NCBI GenBank assembly: GCA_012516075.1
Contig: JAAYXE010000099.1
Location: 62,001-126,000, forward strand
DNA length: 64,000 nucleotides
Reading direction: 5' to 3'
Source: Chloroflexota bacterium
GTDB taxonomy: Bacteria; Chloroflexota; Anaerolineae; Anaerolineales; UBA4823
This document shows positions 50,982 to 59,653 of this stretch, one piece after another. The notes under the pieces were generated by a model. That model did not search any database and was not told the DNA's origin. It was given only the letters and a program-made list of their open reading frames with translations. Each line of letters begins with the position of its first letter. The first letter of the stretch is position 1. The translations under genes were made by a program, and so were the position numbers.

Positions 50982-52148
50982 CTACAGGGTTGTCACCGAA
51001 GCGCCGTCACTGGCATGGCAGAGATAAACCTGGGTTTCCCGACCGGTTTTCTGAAGGTAACCGGCTTTCAGTCCGGCGATAAATTCATCGGCGAATTCTG
51101 CTTTCACCAGGTTGATCGTACAGCCGCCGAAACCGGCCCCAGTCAGCCGGGCGCCGTAGCAGCCGGGGAGTTCGCGGGTTAATTCGACAAGGGTGTCCAG
51201 TTCCGGGACGCTGACTTCATACAGGTCGCGCAGGCTGGCGTGGCCAGCGTACATGAGAGCGCCAAATGCATGGCTGTCATTACGCTTCAGGGCGTTCAAG
51301 GCCGACTCGACCCGGGCGATCTCTTTTACCACATGTTCCGCACGCTTGCTGATCTCGCGGGGGAGCTCAATACTGTAAGCGGCAAATTCTGTGGGCGAAA
51401 TATCTCGCAGAGATTTAATATCGGGCAGGAAGCGCTTCAGCATTTCCACAGCCTGTTCACAGGCGGAACGCCGTTCGTTATAGGCTGAAGTGGTCAGCGA
51501 GCGGCGAACGCCCGAGTCGGCAATGACCAGCGCCGTGCCCGGTGGGAGAGGCGCCGGTTCCCATTCCAAACTGCGAGTATCGAAATAGAGCGCATGACCG
51601 GCAACGCCGTTGGCGCTGGCGAACTGGTCCATCAGCCCTGAATTGACGCCCACATAGACGTTTTCTGCCCGCTGGCAGTAGCGTGCCAGCGTCACTCCAT
51701 CGGCTTCCCAACCGCCCAGCGTCCTCCATGCGGCAGCAAAGGCCACCTCAACCGCTGCCGAGGAGCTCAGACCGGCGCCGATGGGGACGTCAGAGGTGAA
51801 GACGCCCTGCATTCCCGTCACCCGCAGTCCTTCCTTCTGCAAGGACCAGGCGACTCCAGCCGGGTAGCGGGCCCAGCCCGGCAGCGGTTGGCCGTTGATA
51901 TCGACTTTCTCCTCCAGATTCTCCAGCTTGAAGGTGACGCTTTCCTTGAGGTCCAGGGCGTGCAGGGTCACTGTGCTGTCACCGGTGCCCGCGGCTGCCA
52001 GGTAAACAGCCCGGTCAATTGCGGCGGGCAGCACGAGACCGTCGTTGTAGTCTACATGCTCGCCCAGAAGGTTAACTCTTCCCGGCGCACGCGCCAGCAG
52101 CGCGGGCTGTTTTGAAAAGATTTGTGTGAACGTATTTTGGATGTCCAT
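50982..52148 (-). CDS. galK: Galactokinase
   Basis: Cytosolic GHMP kinase of 388 residues that makes galactose 1-phosphate. Galactokinase signature GRVNLLGEHVDYNDG near residue 21, ATP motif PIGAGLSSSAAVEVA, and C-terminal GARLTGAGFGGCTINLV. ATG 52148 is taken; a GTG at 52157 is also in frame. Last gene of a minus-strand operon with a lactate permease-like transporter and a CoA-transferase. Its Leloir partner galT lies 9.5 kb away at 61598 on the other strand. Confidence 0.95.
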   Translation of the reverse strand: MDIQNTFTQIFSKQPALLARAPGRVNLLGEHVDYNDGLVLPAAIDRAVYLAAAGTGDSTVTLHALDLKESVTFKLENLEEKVDINGQPLPGWARYPAGVAWSLQKEGLRVTGMQGVFTSDVPIGAGLSSSAAVEVAFAAAWRTLGGWEADGVTLARYCQRAENVYVGVNSGLMDQFASANGVAGHALYFDTRSLEWEPAPLPPGTALVIADSGVRRSLTTSAYNERRSACEQAVEMLKRFLPDIKSLRDISPTEFAAYSIELPREISKRAEHVVKEIARVESALNALKRNDSHAFGALMYAGHASLRDLYEVSVPELDTLVELTRELPGCYGARLTGAGFGGCTINLVKAEFADEFIAGLKAGYLQKTGRETQVYLCHASDGASVTTL

Positions 52149-52153
52149 TTTCC

Positions 52154-52336
52154 TCACTTTGTTGCCACTGCCAGCAGATTACCCAGGATCACCAGCCCGA
52201 TGAGCACCCAGACCAGTCCAACTGAACCAGAACGGGCCGCAAAGTAAAGCGGAATGGAGGGCAGCATGGTGAGTAAAAACGCCAGCAGATGGACTCTGGT
52301 TTTGTTTTTTGAAAGCCAGTTCAGGATTTGGCTCAC
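52154..52336 (-). CDS. Small two-helix membrane protein
   Basis: A 60-residue protein with two hydrophobic segments (VHLLAFLLTMLPSIPLYFAA and VGLVWVLIGLVILGNLLAVA) joined by a short polar turn. GTG start. It ends 6 bases before the galK ATG and starts 24 bases after the permease, so it is part of the operon. Function unknown. Confidence 0.6.
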   Translation of the reverse strand: MSQILNWLSKNKTRVHLLAFLLTMLPSIPLYFAARSGSVGLVWVLIGLVILGNLLAVATK

Positions 52337-52360
52337 TTTCTCATACCCGGGGCGGCCTGG

Positions 52361-53908
52361 TCAGGGAGCGGAGACCAGAACACCAATCACCGTCATGGCG
52401 CTGCCAAGCAGCATGAGGATCAACACATACAGGGCCATTTTACGCATAACGACGCCTTCTTTGCCAGCCATACCTGCCGTGCTGGCGCCGACAACCACCT
52501 TGGTAGGCGCCATAACGGAGGCGATCCCGGCACCGGCGTTCTGTCCGGCCAGGATGATCGCGAGCGGATATCCCAGCAGCTCTGCTGTGCGCATCTGCAG
52601 GGCGGACAGAACGACATTCGAATTGGTATTACTGCCGGTCATAAAAGCCCCGATCCCGCCGATCCAGCCGGATGCGACGGGAAAAAACTCGCCCACTCCG
52701 CTGGCGATAGCTCGCGCCAGTGTATCGGTCATGCCTGAGTTTTCCATGATCACTGCCATGGTGACCATTGAAGCAATGCTAACCGATGATGAGAGCATGC
52801 CGCGAACGGTGCTGTTCGCGATGCGCTTCGCAGCGCCTGGCTGGTACATGCCCCGGGAACGAAAGAGCATGAACGTGATCAGCGAGGCATAGGTCAGCAC
52901 GGCTCCTGTGTGCTGTAAGAGAGCCAGCGAGCGGCCGGGACCGGCTGGTGTGACAAAACCCATCGCGGTGACGGTTTCGGGAAACTGCACCTGGATGGTG
53001 AACTGCCGCAGAAAGTCTCGCACCGGTGGGAACACCTGGACCAGCAGGATGATCACCACCAGAATCGCGTAGCCGGACATAGATAGGGCCAGCTTTTTAA
53101 AGTCGATCGTCTGCAGGCCGGATTTTTCATCCTGAGGATTTCTGCGGTTGACCAGGAAGGCAAAGGCAATCCCAATCAGCAGGCCCGCCAGGCCGCCGGT
53201 CATGGTGGCAATGTTCCAGAACCCCAGGACAGCAACTCCGTACTGGCCAGCCAGCATCGCTGCACCCATGAGCAGGCTGGGGACGATCAGCCGCTGGACG
53301 GCTTCCCAGCCCTGGGCAATGTGGGCGATCATAGGCCCGGTTACCAGCGCAAAAATACCCAGAAAAAGCGCCGATTCTTTCACCAGCGTTTGTGTCGGCA
53401 GCCCGGTGGTGGCGAGCATGGCCTGGAAGGAAGAGCCCAGGGAGCCAAAGGTGACACCCCATCCATGGCCGATGGAAGGGATGATCACCGCATTCAACGG
53501 TGAAAAACCCAAACCGACCAGCATCGGCGCGGTGACAGCCACAGGCACGCCAAAGCCGCCGATCCCCTGCAGGAAGGATGCAAAGCCCCAGCCAATAATC
53601 AGGGCCTGCATCCCGGTGTCAGGGGTCAGTCGGGGGAGGAACTCGCCCATGATCCGGATTGCTCCGGACTCGTCCACGACCCGGAAGAGCAGGAATGCGG
53701 CCCATACGATCAGGAGCACGTCCACGCTCAACAGAAGCGCCCGGGCATGGGCGAAAGCCAGTAGTTCCGGGCCGGCGCCAAAAAAGAACAGCGCAATGAG
53801 CAGGGCGCTGAGATACCCGGCTCCGCCGGCCCGGGCTGCACTCCAGCGCAGCCCTACCATCAATATTAAGATGAGCAGAATGGGTGTCAGGGCGAATAGA
53901 AAGGCCAT
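52361..53908 (-). CDS. lctP: L-lactate permease family transporter (LctP)
   Basis: A 515-residue membrane carrier with about 13 helices, the LctP family (lactate/glycolate:H+ symport). Marks: IGWGFASFLQGIGGFGVPVAVTAP, VIIPSIGHGWGVTFGSLGSSF, and GVGEFFPVASGWIGGIGAFMTGSNTNSN (given here as fragments). It lies downstream of the CoA-transferase genes, so the transported acid may be activated by that enzyme. Sugar-acid or other hydroxy-acid substrates are possible. Confidence 0.9.
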   Translation of the reverse strand: MAFLFALTPILLILILMVGLRWSAARAGGAGYLSALLIALFFFGAGPELLAFAHARALLLSVDVLLIVWAAFLLFRVVDESGAIRIMGEFLPRLTPDTGMQALIIGWGFASFLQGIGGFGVPVAVTAPMLVGLGFSPLNAVIIPSIGHGWGVTFGSLGSSFQAMLATTGLPTQTLVKESALFLGIFALVTGPMIAHIAQGWEAVQRLIVPSLLMGAAMLAGQYGVAVLGFWNIATMTGGLAGLLIGIAFAFLVNRRNPQDEKSGLQTIDFKKLALSMSGYAILVVIILLVQVFPPVRDFLRQFTIQVQFPETVTAMGFVTPAGPGRSLALLQHTGAVLTYASLITFMLFRSRGMYQPGAAKRIANSTVRGMLSSSVSIASMVTMAVIMENSGMTDTLARAIASGVGEFFPVASGWIGGIGAFMTGSNTNSNVVLSALQMRTAELLGYPLAIILAGQNAGAGIASVMAPTKVVVGASTAGMAGKEGVVMRKMALYVLILMLLGSAMTVIGVLVSAP

Positions 53909-53935
53909 GGCAAAGGCGGCGCCGGAGCGTGCAGA

Positions 53936-54712
53936 TCAGGATTTTAAGTAGATTCCCTGCGGATCCAGTTCCTCACGCAGAATGCGTAGTTCTTCCGCGG
54001 TCGGCGGCTCGGTTGTTTTCAGGTCAGGCGCCTGACGAAGATCCCAGCCGGTATTGGCGCGCACATCATCCAGGGTGGCTCCGGGATGCAGGGCGGTAAG
54101 CACCAGCTCTCCGCTTTCATCCGGCTCAAGGACGCCCAGATTCGTGACCACTGCAGCCGGCCCTTTCCCGCGCAGTCGAGCGGCATCGCGCTCGGCCCGG
54201 CCTCCCAGGAAACCGGCCGAAGTGCAGAAATCCACCTTTTCAGGGAAGCGCCGCTTCTGGTGGGGCGTGATGACATAGCAGCGGTTCGCCCAGGCGGCGA
54301 TTTCCATCGAACCGCCCGAACCGGGCAGGCGGACCTTAGGATGTTCGTAATCACCGATCACGGTGGCGTTGATGTTTCCGAAGCGATCAATCTGTGCCCC
54401 GCCCAGAAATCCGACATCAACGTTACCGCGCTGCAGGTACAAGGCAAAAATATCGTACATGCTGCAGACTGCTGTCGCACCGCTGACCAGGGTCGGGTCC
54501 CCAATGGAGAGAGGGAGTCTTTCAGGCTGCGCTCCGATGACACCGGCCTCGTAGATCATCAACAGGTTGGTGGCATGGGTGCGGCGGGCCAGATTACAGG
54601 CCAGATTCGGCAGACCTACACCGACGAAGACGACATCGCCATCACGCAGCAGACGGGCGGCGTTGATGGTCATCAGTTCTGCGGAGGTATACGTGGTTAC
54701 GCTGGTGTTCAT
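53936..54712 (-). CDS. CoA-transferase family I, beta subunit
   Basis: A 258-residue subunit related to glutaconate CoA-transferase subunit B. Features: DGDVVFVGVGLPNLACNLARR, GAQIDRFGNINATVIGDYEHPKVRLPGSGG, then ITPHQKRRFPEKVDFCTSAGF. It pairs with the alpha subunit 15 bases upstream. A related pair, IpdAB, acts as a ring-opening hydrolase on CoA thioesters, so the reaction could be hydrolytic instead. Substrate unknown. Confidence 0.88.
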   Translation of the reverse strand: MNTSVTTYTSAELMTINAARLLRDGDVVFVGVGLPNLACNLARRTHATNLLMIYEAGVIGAQPERLPLSIGDPTLVSGATAVCSMYDIFALYLQRGNVDVGFLGGAQIDRFGNINATVIGDYEHPKVRLPGSGGSMEIAAWANRCYVITPHQKRRFPEKVDFCTSAGFLGGRAERDAARLRGKGPAAVVTNLGVLEPDESGELVLTALHPGATLDDVRANTGWDLRQAPDLKTTEPPTAEELRILREELDPQGIYLKS

Positions 54713-54727
54713 GGCTGCCTCTTTCGA

Positions 54728-55630
54728 TTAATAACGGCCGTAGTTCACGGTATCGCTGAGACGGCTCTCCACCTTCAGTCGTGCGTGGACCTCAGGCCCG
54801 AGCTTTTCCCAGTATTCTGCGCGATCTGTCACGCCGTAGACCCATTCGTCCAGATATGCTTTGACTTCATCAGCGTTCCTGCTGATTTTATCCCATGCCA
54901 GATAAAACTCATTATCGCGGTCGTAATAACCCTGGGTGTAGGACGGGTGACAGGCATAGGGCACGTGGCAGACAGCGTCGACGATCACGCCAGGGATCAG
55001 CGTGCGGTTGGGATCAGAGCGGATCACTTCTTCCGGGACAATCTCCTCGGCCGTCAGAATGACATGCCGGGCAGCGAAGGCGGCTTCTTTCTGCTCCCCA
55101 ATGATGCCCCAGATCTGAGCGTTGCCGTGTTCGTCAGCGCGCTGCACGTGAACAATGGCGACATCCGGGTTCAAAGCCGGGACGACCACCACTTCCTGAC
55201 CCGAATATGGATCCGTAATCCGGCGGTAGTTCGGATTGGCGTTCTCCAGGTCGCGTGTGCCGGTTTGATTCATGGGCATAAAAGGCAGGCCGCTGGCGCC
55301 TGCCTGCAGGCGGGAGATCATGCCAAAATGAGAGTATTCCTCCCATTCGAGCCGGCCTGCCTCGATTTCTGCCCGGATAACGTGCAGAGAACCAACTCCG
55401 GGATTGCCCATATAAGAGAAAATGACCTTACGGGCACAGCCGGCTGCAACCATCTGGTCGTAAATGAGATCTGGCGTCGCGCGCGCCAGCACCAGATCTC
55501 GAAACCCCTGGCGGATGATCTCATGAGCGGCGGCAAAGGGGATAAGGTGAGTAAACCCGGCGGCGTAAATGGTATCTCCGTTTTTAACAAACTGCTGGAT
55601 TGCGCTGGATAGAGAAAGGAGTTTGCTCAT
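54728..55630 (-). CDS. CoA-transferase family I, alpha subunit
   Basis: A 300-residue subunit of the glutaconate CoA-transferase A type: NGDTIYAAGFTHLIPFAAAHEIIRQG, VIFSYMGNPGVGSLH, then EWEEYSHFGMISRLQAGA and VVPALNPDVAIVHVQRADEHGNAQIWG. Encoded just before the beta subunit on the minus strand; ribosome-binding site AAAAGGA. It transfers CoA between carboxylic acids, or hydrolyses a CoA ester as in IpdA-type proteins. Confidence 0.88.
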   Translation of the reverse strand: MSKLLSLSSAIQQFVKNGDTIYAAGFTHLIPFAAAHEIIRQGFRDLVLARATPDLIYDQMVAAGCARKVIFSYMGNPGVGSLHVIRAEIEAGRLEWEEYSHFGMISRLQAGASGLPFMPMNQTGTRDLENANPNYRRITDPYSGQEVVVVPALNPDVAIVHVQRADEHGNAQIWGIIGEQKEAAFAARHVILTAEEIVPEEVIRSDPNRTLIPGVIVDAVCHVPYACHPSYTQGYYDRDNEFYLAWDKISRNADEVKAYLDEWVYGVTDRAEYWEKLGPEVHARLKVESRLSDTVNYGRY

Positions 55631-55666
55631 GGGGTCGTGGATCCTTTTTGAGAGCAGGCGCTGAGA

Positions 55667-55888
55667 TTACTCTTCCCGGTTCCTGCGCCGGCCGCGAAGC
55701 AGCCTGAAGCGGCTCCTGGGCTGTTGTTCCGGACGCTTTCTCCACAACAAATAAATACCCAGGATAACGAGAGGCGTTCCCCAGCAAAAGAACTCGTAGG
55801 CCGGAGCATTCGCTGCATTCGTGGCGAAAAAGATGACGAGCAGGATAACACCGATGAACAGGAAAAAATGACCCAGCTGCCTTATCAT
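55667..55888 (-). CDS. Small two-helix membrane protein with basic tail
   Basis: A 73-residue protein with two hydrophobic stretches (LGHFFLFIGVILLVIFFATN and CWGTPLVILGIYLLWR) and an Arg-rich C-terminus (RFRLLRGRRRNREE). It begins the CoA-transferase / permease / galK operon, 36 bases before the alpha subunit. No clear ribosome-binding site. Function unknown. Confidence 0.6.
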   Translation of the reverse strand: MIRQLGHFFLFIGVILLVIFFATNAANAPAYEFFCWGTPLVILGIYLLWRKRPEQQPRSRFRLLRGRRRNREE

Positions 55889-55966
55889 AGGGAGAAAACA
55901 ATTCTAGTAGTGCTGCTTCAGGGCCGGCGGAGGTCATACCGGTGGGTAATTATTCAGATAAACTTT

Positions 55967-55988
55967 CCCCGCCCCTGGTGGGGCGGGG
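55967..55988 (-). terminator. GC hairpin after the dehydrogenase gene
   Basis: A perfect 9-bp stem CCCCGCCCC / GGGGCGGGG with a TGGT loop (ACCA on the minus strand), followed on the minus strand by AAAGTTTATC. It sits about 97 bases past the dehydrogenase stop. The weak U-tract lowers confidence. Confidence 0.5.
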
Positions 55989-56084
55989 CCTGGTGTGCAG
56001 TTTCGTTACTGCAGACGGGGACTATTCCGGGACTCGGGCTGTAACAAGACCCTGAGCGGCGTCCCCGATCTGCAGTGCTGGTGG

Positions 56085-57659
56085 TTATTCGACGAGATTG
56101 TGGATCTGCTCGTGCATGTAGAGCGGCAGATAGTAGAGACCACCGCCGTTCTTACCGGTGGAACCCGATCCTTTCCAGCCGCCGAAAGGCTGGAAGCCAG
56201 GCCAGGCGCCCGTGGTAGCGCCCTGCGGCCGGTTGGCATAGGTTACACCTGCCTGAATGTTGTCAAAGAACCATTTTGCCTCTTCTTTCGTACCATAGAA
56301 GCCGGCTGTCAGCCCGTAGTTGACGTTGTTGGCCTCCTCCATGGCGCGGTCCAGGTTGGGGACACGGGCCAGGGTGGTGATGGGCAGGAACATTTCGTAC
56401 TTCCACAGGCGGTGATCCAGAGGCAGGTCAGCTACCAGGGTGGGGGTGCAGAAATAGCCGCGGGCATATTCGCCGTCCGTCAGGACTTTGCCGCCGGTCA
56501 GGAAGGTCCCGGCCTGAGAGAGTTCCTCGGTGAAGTTCTTGAAGTCCTGATAGGCTTTCTGATTGATGACCGGTCCCATATAGACTGAGCGGTCGGTGGG
56601 ATCGCCGATTTTGATTTTGTTGGTCAGATCAACCAGACGTTCGGTGAGCTCATCATATACGGGTTCTTCAATGTATACCCGTGAAGCTGCGGAGCATTTC
56701 TGCCCCTGCAGACCAAACGCGGAGCGCATGATGCCAATAGCAGCTTTTTCCAGATCTGCGTTGCGTGAAACAATGGTGGGATTCTTCCCGCCAAGCTCCA
56801 GAATGGTGGGGCGGACATATGGGCCCCTGGCGAAATCGCGGAAGATTTTCATGCCCACGTCGTAAGAACCGGTGAAGGTGATGCCATCGACCAGTGGGCT
56901 GTCGACCAGAGCCTGCCCCAGTGTGCTTCCCGGGCCGGTGATGAAGTTGAAGACCCCTTCAGGGAGGCCAGCATCGCGGAAGCATTCAGCAAGCAGGCGG
57001 ACGGTAAAGGGGGTATCGGTGGCGGGTTTCATCACAATGGTATTGCCCGCCACAAGAGCAGCTCCGGCCGGGCCGCCGGTCAGCGCGCTGGGGAAGTTGA
57101 AAGGACTTACGACCAGCCAGACGCCGTAGGGCTTAAGGACGGAGTAGTTGGTGGATTTGAAACCGACCAGGGGATCGCGGCCCATCTCGACCACATAACC
57201 GTCGTTCTTTTCCATCATGTCGCAGGAGTAGCGAATCAGATCGGCGGTTTCAGCGACGTCGCCGAGCGCCTCCATGCGGTTCTTGCCCACCTCCATGGCC
57301 ATAACCGCTCCGATCTCGAAGATGCGCTTCTCGATCTGCTCGATGGCCTTGCGCATCAAGGCGACGCGGTCCTGCCATTTCATCTTGCTCCACATGGGGA
57401 AAGCCGCGCGGGCAGCTTTGAGAGCCCGTTCGGCATCCTCTGCTGTTCCTTTCTGGAACACGCCCAGAACGACATCCGTGTTTGCAGGACTGCGTGATTC
57501 GAATTTCTCAGCGGCGAAAACATCTTCGCCGTTGATGATCATGCCGTACTCCTGCCCCAGCCGGGCTTTGACTGCTTCCAACGCCTCGTCAAATCGTTCA
57601 TGCAGCTCTTCCGGGGGATTGAACATTGTGGCGTAGGTCAGTTTGAAAGTCTCAGCCAT
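56085..57659 (-). CDS. Delta-1-pyrroline-5-carboxylate dehydrogenase-type aldehyde dehydrogenase
   Basis: A 524-residue NAD-linked aldehyde dehydrogenase, likely oxidising glutamate gamma-semialdehyde to glutamate in proline and arginine breakdown. Catalytic Glu in ILELGGKNPTIVS and Cys in FGLQGQKCSAASRV; oxyanion Asn in VSPFNFPSALTGGP. C-terminal FQPFGGWKGSGSTGKNGG. The length and N-terminal extension fit the RocA/P5CDH branch. A proline dehydrogenase is not in the window, so substrate is an inference. Monocistronic. Confidence 0.88.
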   Translation of the reverse strand: MAETFKLTYATMFNPPEELHERFDEALEAVKARLGQEYGMIINGEDVFAAEKFESRSPANTDVVLGVFQKGTAEDAERALKAARAAFPMWSKMKWQDRVALMRKAIEQIEKRIFEIGAVMAMEVGKNRMEALGDVAETADLIRYSCDMMEKNDGYVVEMGRDPLVGFKSTNYSVLKPYGVWLVVSPFNFPSALTGGPAGAALVAGNTIVMKPATDTPFTVRLLAECFRDAGLPEGVFNFITGPGSTLGQALVDSPLVDGITFTGSYDVGMKIFRDFARGPYVRPTILELGGKNPTIVSRNADLEKAAIGIMRSAFGLQGQKCSAASRVYIEEPVYDELTERLVDLTNKIKIGDPTDRSVYMGPVINQKAYQDFKNFTEELSQAGTFLTGGKVLTDGEYARGYFCTPTLVADLPLDHRLWKYEMFLPITTLARVPNLDRAMEEANNVNYGLTAGFYGTKEEAKWFFDNIQAGVTYANRPQGATTGAWPGFQPFGGWKGSGSTGKNGGGLYYLPLYMHEQIHNLVE

Positions 57660-57871
57660 TCGAGTTGCCTCCTCATATGCAGTTGATCGGATGGTTCACG
57701 CTTACTTGACGGGTGGTCTTGCTTCATTAAGTATAGCCGAGGCGGCTTATCTCGTCAAAAGAATGATGAGAGGATCAAATATCTGCCAGACAACCAATTT
57801 GTGTTGCAACTCTGGGGATTTTGCGCTAAACTCATGATGTTCACATCGAGAGAAGCAAGCCTGAGAAAGGG

Positions 57872-58663
57872 GTGCAGGTGTTCTATCATTACCAGACGAC
57901 TTTTGTTGGCGTCGATCCGACTGCAGGCAAAAGACCGTTCGCCTACGCAGCCCTGGATCACGAATTGAAGCTCCTGGCCCTGGGTCATGGTAGTATCGAC
58001 GATGTCCTGGCTTTTCTCGCCGGTCAGCGGCAGGCGTTTGTGGCCGTCAGTGCTCCCCGGCGGCCGAACCTGCAGTTGCTGGAACGCAGCGAGGTGCGCG
58101 CCAGCCTGTCGCCGCCCCCGAAGCCGGGGCGCTGGTTTGACTTCCGCCTGTGCGAATACCTTCTTCGCCAGCATAACATCAGCACCCCACAAACGTCATC
58201 CAGCGTGGAGAAATGCCCCAACTGGATGAAAGTAGGCTTCCACTTTTACAGCCGGCTGGAGGGGATGGGGTACCGTCCCTATCCGGATGAAGAATGCCCG
58301 CTGCAGTATATGGAAGTCTATCCCCATGCCTGTTTTACGACCCTGCTGGGCCTGATCCCCTTCCCGAAGAATTCTCTCGAAGGACGCCTGCAGCGCCAGC
58401 TGATACTTCATGAGTTGAAAATCAATGTGCGCGATGCGATGGAAGTGTTCGAGGAGATCACCCGCTACCGTTTGCTGAACGGGATTCTCCCAACCGACCA
58501 TATGTACAAGCCAGCTGAACTGGATGCGCTGGTGTCTGCTTATACAGCCTGGCTCGCTGCACTGCAGCCCGATCAGGTACTGCGTATCGGTGACCGTGAA
58601 GAAGGTGAACTGGTCTTACCGGTCGCTGAATTAAAGGCGCGCTACGAAGCGAAGAAGAATTGA
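57872..58663 (+). CDS. DUF429 family protein (predicted RNase H-like fold)
   Basis: A 263-residue protein opening with FVGVDPTAGKRPFAYAALD, the first acidic strand of DUF429, which is predicted to be an RNase H-like nuclease. Further acidic and conserved segments: FVAVSAPRRPNLQLLERSE, FDFRLCEYLL, YMEVYPHACFTTLLGL and a late DHMYKPAELDALVSAYTAWL. The second DUF429 Asp appears as Ala in VAVSAP, so catalytic competence is unsure. GTG start with GAAAGG upstream. Followed 51 bases later by the lipid-kinase-like gene. Confidence 0.78.
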   Translation: MQVFYHYQTTFVGVDPTAGKRPFAYAALDHELKLLALGHGSIDDVLAFLAGQRQAFVAVSAPRRPNLQLLERSEVRASLSPPPKPGRWFDFRLCEYLLRQHNISTPQTSSSVEKCPNWMKVGFHFYSRLEGMGYRPYPDEECPLQYMEVYPHACFTTLLGLIPFPKNSLEGRLQRQLILHELKINVRDAMEVFEEITRYRLLNGILPTDHMYKPAELDALVSAYTAWLAALQPDQVLRIGDREEGELVLPVAELKARYEAKKN

Positions 58664-58714
58664 CTGTACCCCAATCCTGATACAGATCCCAACTGAAGAA
58701 ACGAATCTATCATT

Positions 58715-59632
58715 ATGCCAAAACACGCTGTTAAGTTAATCGTGAATCCGAATGCTGACTTTGGGCGCGCCTGGCATGCGGCCAGGGACCTGCGGTCGAT
58801 TGTAGATGAGTTTGGTGGTGCTGACTGGAGCGGTACCGTTTATCCGACACACGCGACAGAACTGGCCTACCAGGCGGCGGAGGAAGGTTATGAATTGATC
58901 ATTTCCCTGGGCGGTGATGGGACCCTGCACGAAGTGATTAACGGCCTGATGCAGGTGCCGCCCGAAAAGAGACCGCGGGTCGGCGTGGTCCCTCTGGGTT
59001 CAGGGAACGATTTCGCTCATTCGATGGGCATCGACAAGCGTTCTGTTGTCGCCATGCGGCAGGTTTTTACTGGTAAGCCACAGCCGGTCGACGTGATGCG
59101 CATCTGCGATGACAGCGGGCGCTGCGAATACGTGCATAACACACTGGGCATCGGCTTTGATGCGATCGTGCTCATTCGCTCGCGGCAGGTTCCGATCGGG
59201 CGAGGTTTCTTCAGCTACCTGGTCGGTGTGTTCCAGACCATCCTGCTCAACCATACGCCCATGCGGATGGAGGTGCAGACGGATCAGGAGCAGTGGTCCA
59301 GAGAACTGCTGATGTTTACCGTCTGCAATGGACGCAGAGAAGGGGGGGGATTCATGCTGGCGCCTGACGCCCGGCTGGATGACGGGCTTGTGGATTATGT
59401 GGGAGTAGAAGAAGTGACCAAGCTGCAAATGGTCCAGCTTCTGCCGAAGTTCCTGAACGGCAAACATATCGGGTTGAAACCCGTACATACAGGCTGCTTT
59501 TCCTCCCTCAAACTACAGTCCAACCGGCCGCTGGTCGTCCATACCGATGGAGAGATCTTCGCCGGCTTCGGCATGGAAAAGTACTCTCTGACGATCGACG
59601 TGATCCCGAAAGCGATCGAAGTTATCATCTGA
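58715..59632 (+). CDS. Diacylglycerol kinase-like lipid kinase (YegS/DgkB family)
   Basis: A 305-residue protein of the diacylglycerol / sphingosine kinase fold. KLIVNPNADFGRA opens the N-terminal domain, LIISLGGDGTLHEVINGLM is the nucleotide site, and VVPLGSGNDFAHSMG the second glycine loop. The C-terminal beta domain has VHTDGEIFAG. It phosphorylates a lipid such as diacylglycerol, feeding phosphatidic acid back into phospholipid synthesis. GTG of the next gene starts 21 bases later. Confidence 0.92.
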   Translation: MPKHAVKLIVNPNADFGRAWHAARDLRSIVDEFGGADWSGTVYPTHATELAYQAAEEGYELIISLGGDGTLHEVINGLMQVPPEKRPRVGVVPLGSGNDFAHSMGIDKRSVVAMRQVFTGKPQPVDVMRICDDSGRCEYVHNTLGIGFDAIVLIRSRQVPIGRGFFSYLVGVFQTILLNHTPMRMEVQTDQEQWSRELLMFTVCNGRREGGGFMLAPDARLDDGLVDYVGVEEVTKLQMVQLLPKFLNGKHIGLKPVHTGCFSSLKLQSNRPLVVHTDGEIFAGFGMEKYSLTIDVIPKAIEVII

Positions 59633-59653
59633 GATCCTGGGAAGGAACGGGTT

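Noticed and set aside
54086-55612. Plus-strand open frame of about 500 codons
   Set aside because: It lies wholly antisense to the two CoA-transferase subunits, which match known families; the frame follows from codon bias of GC-rich genes and has no recognisable domain.
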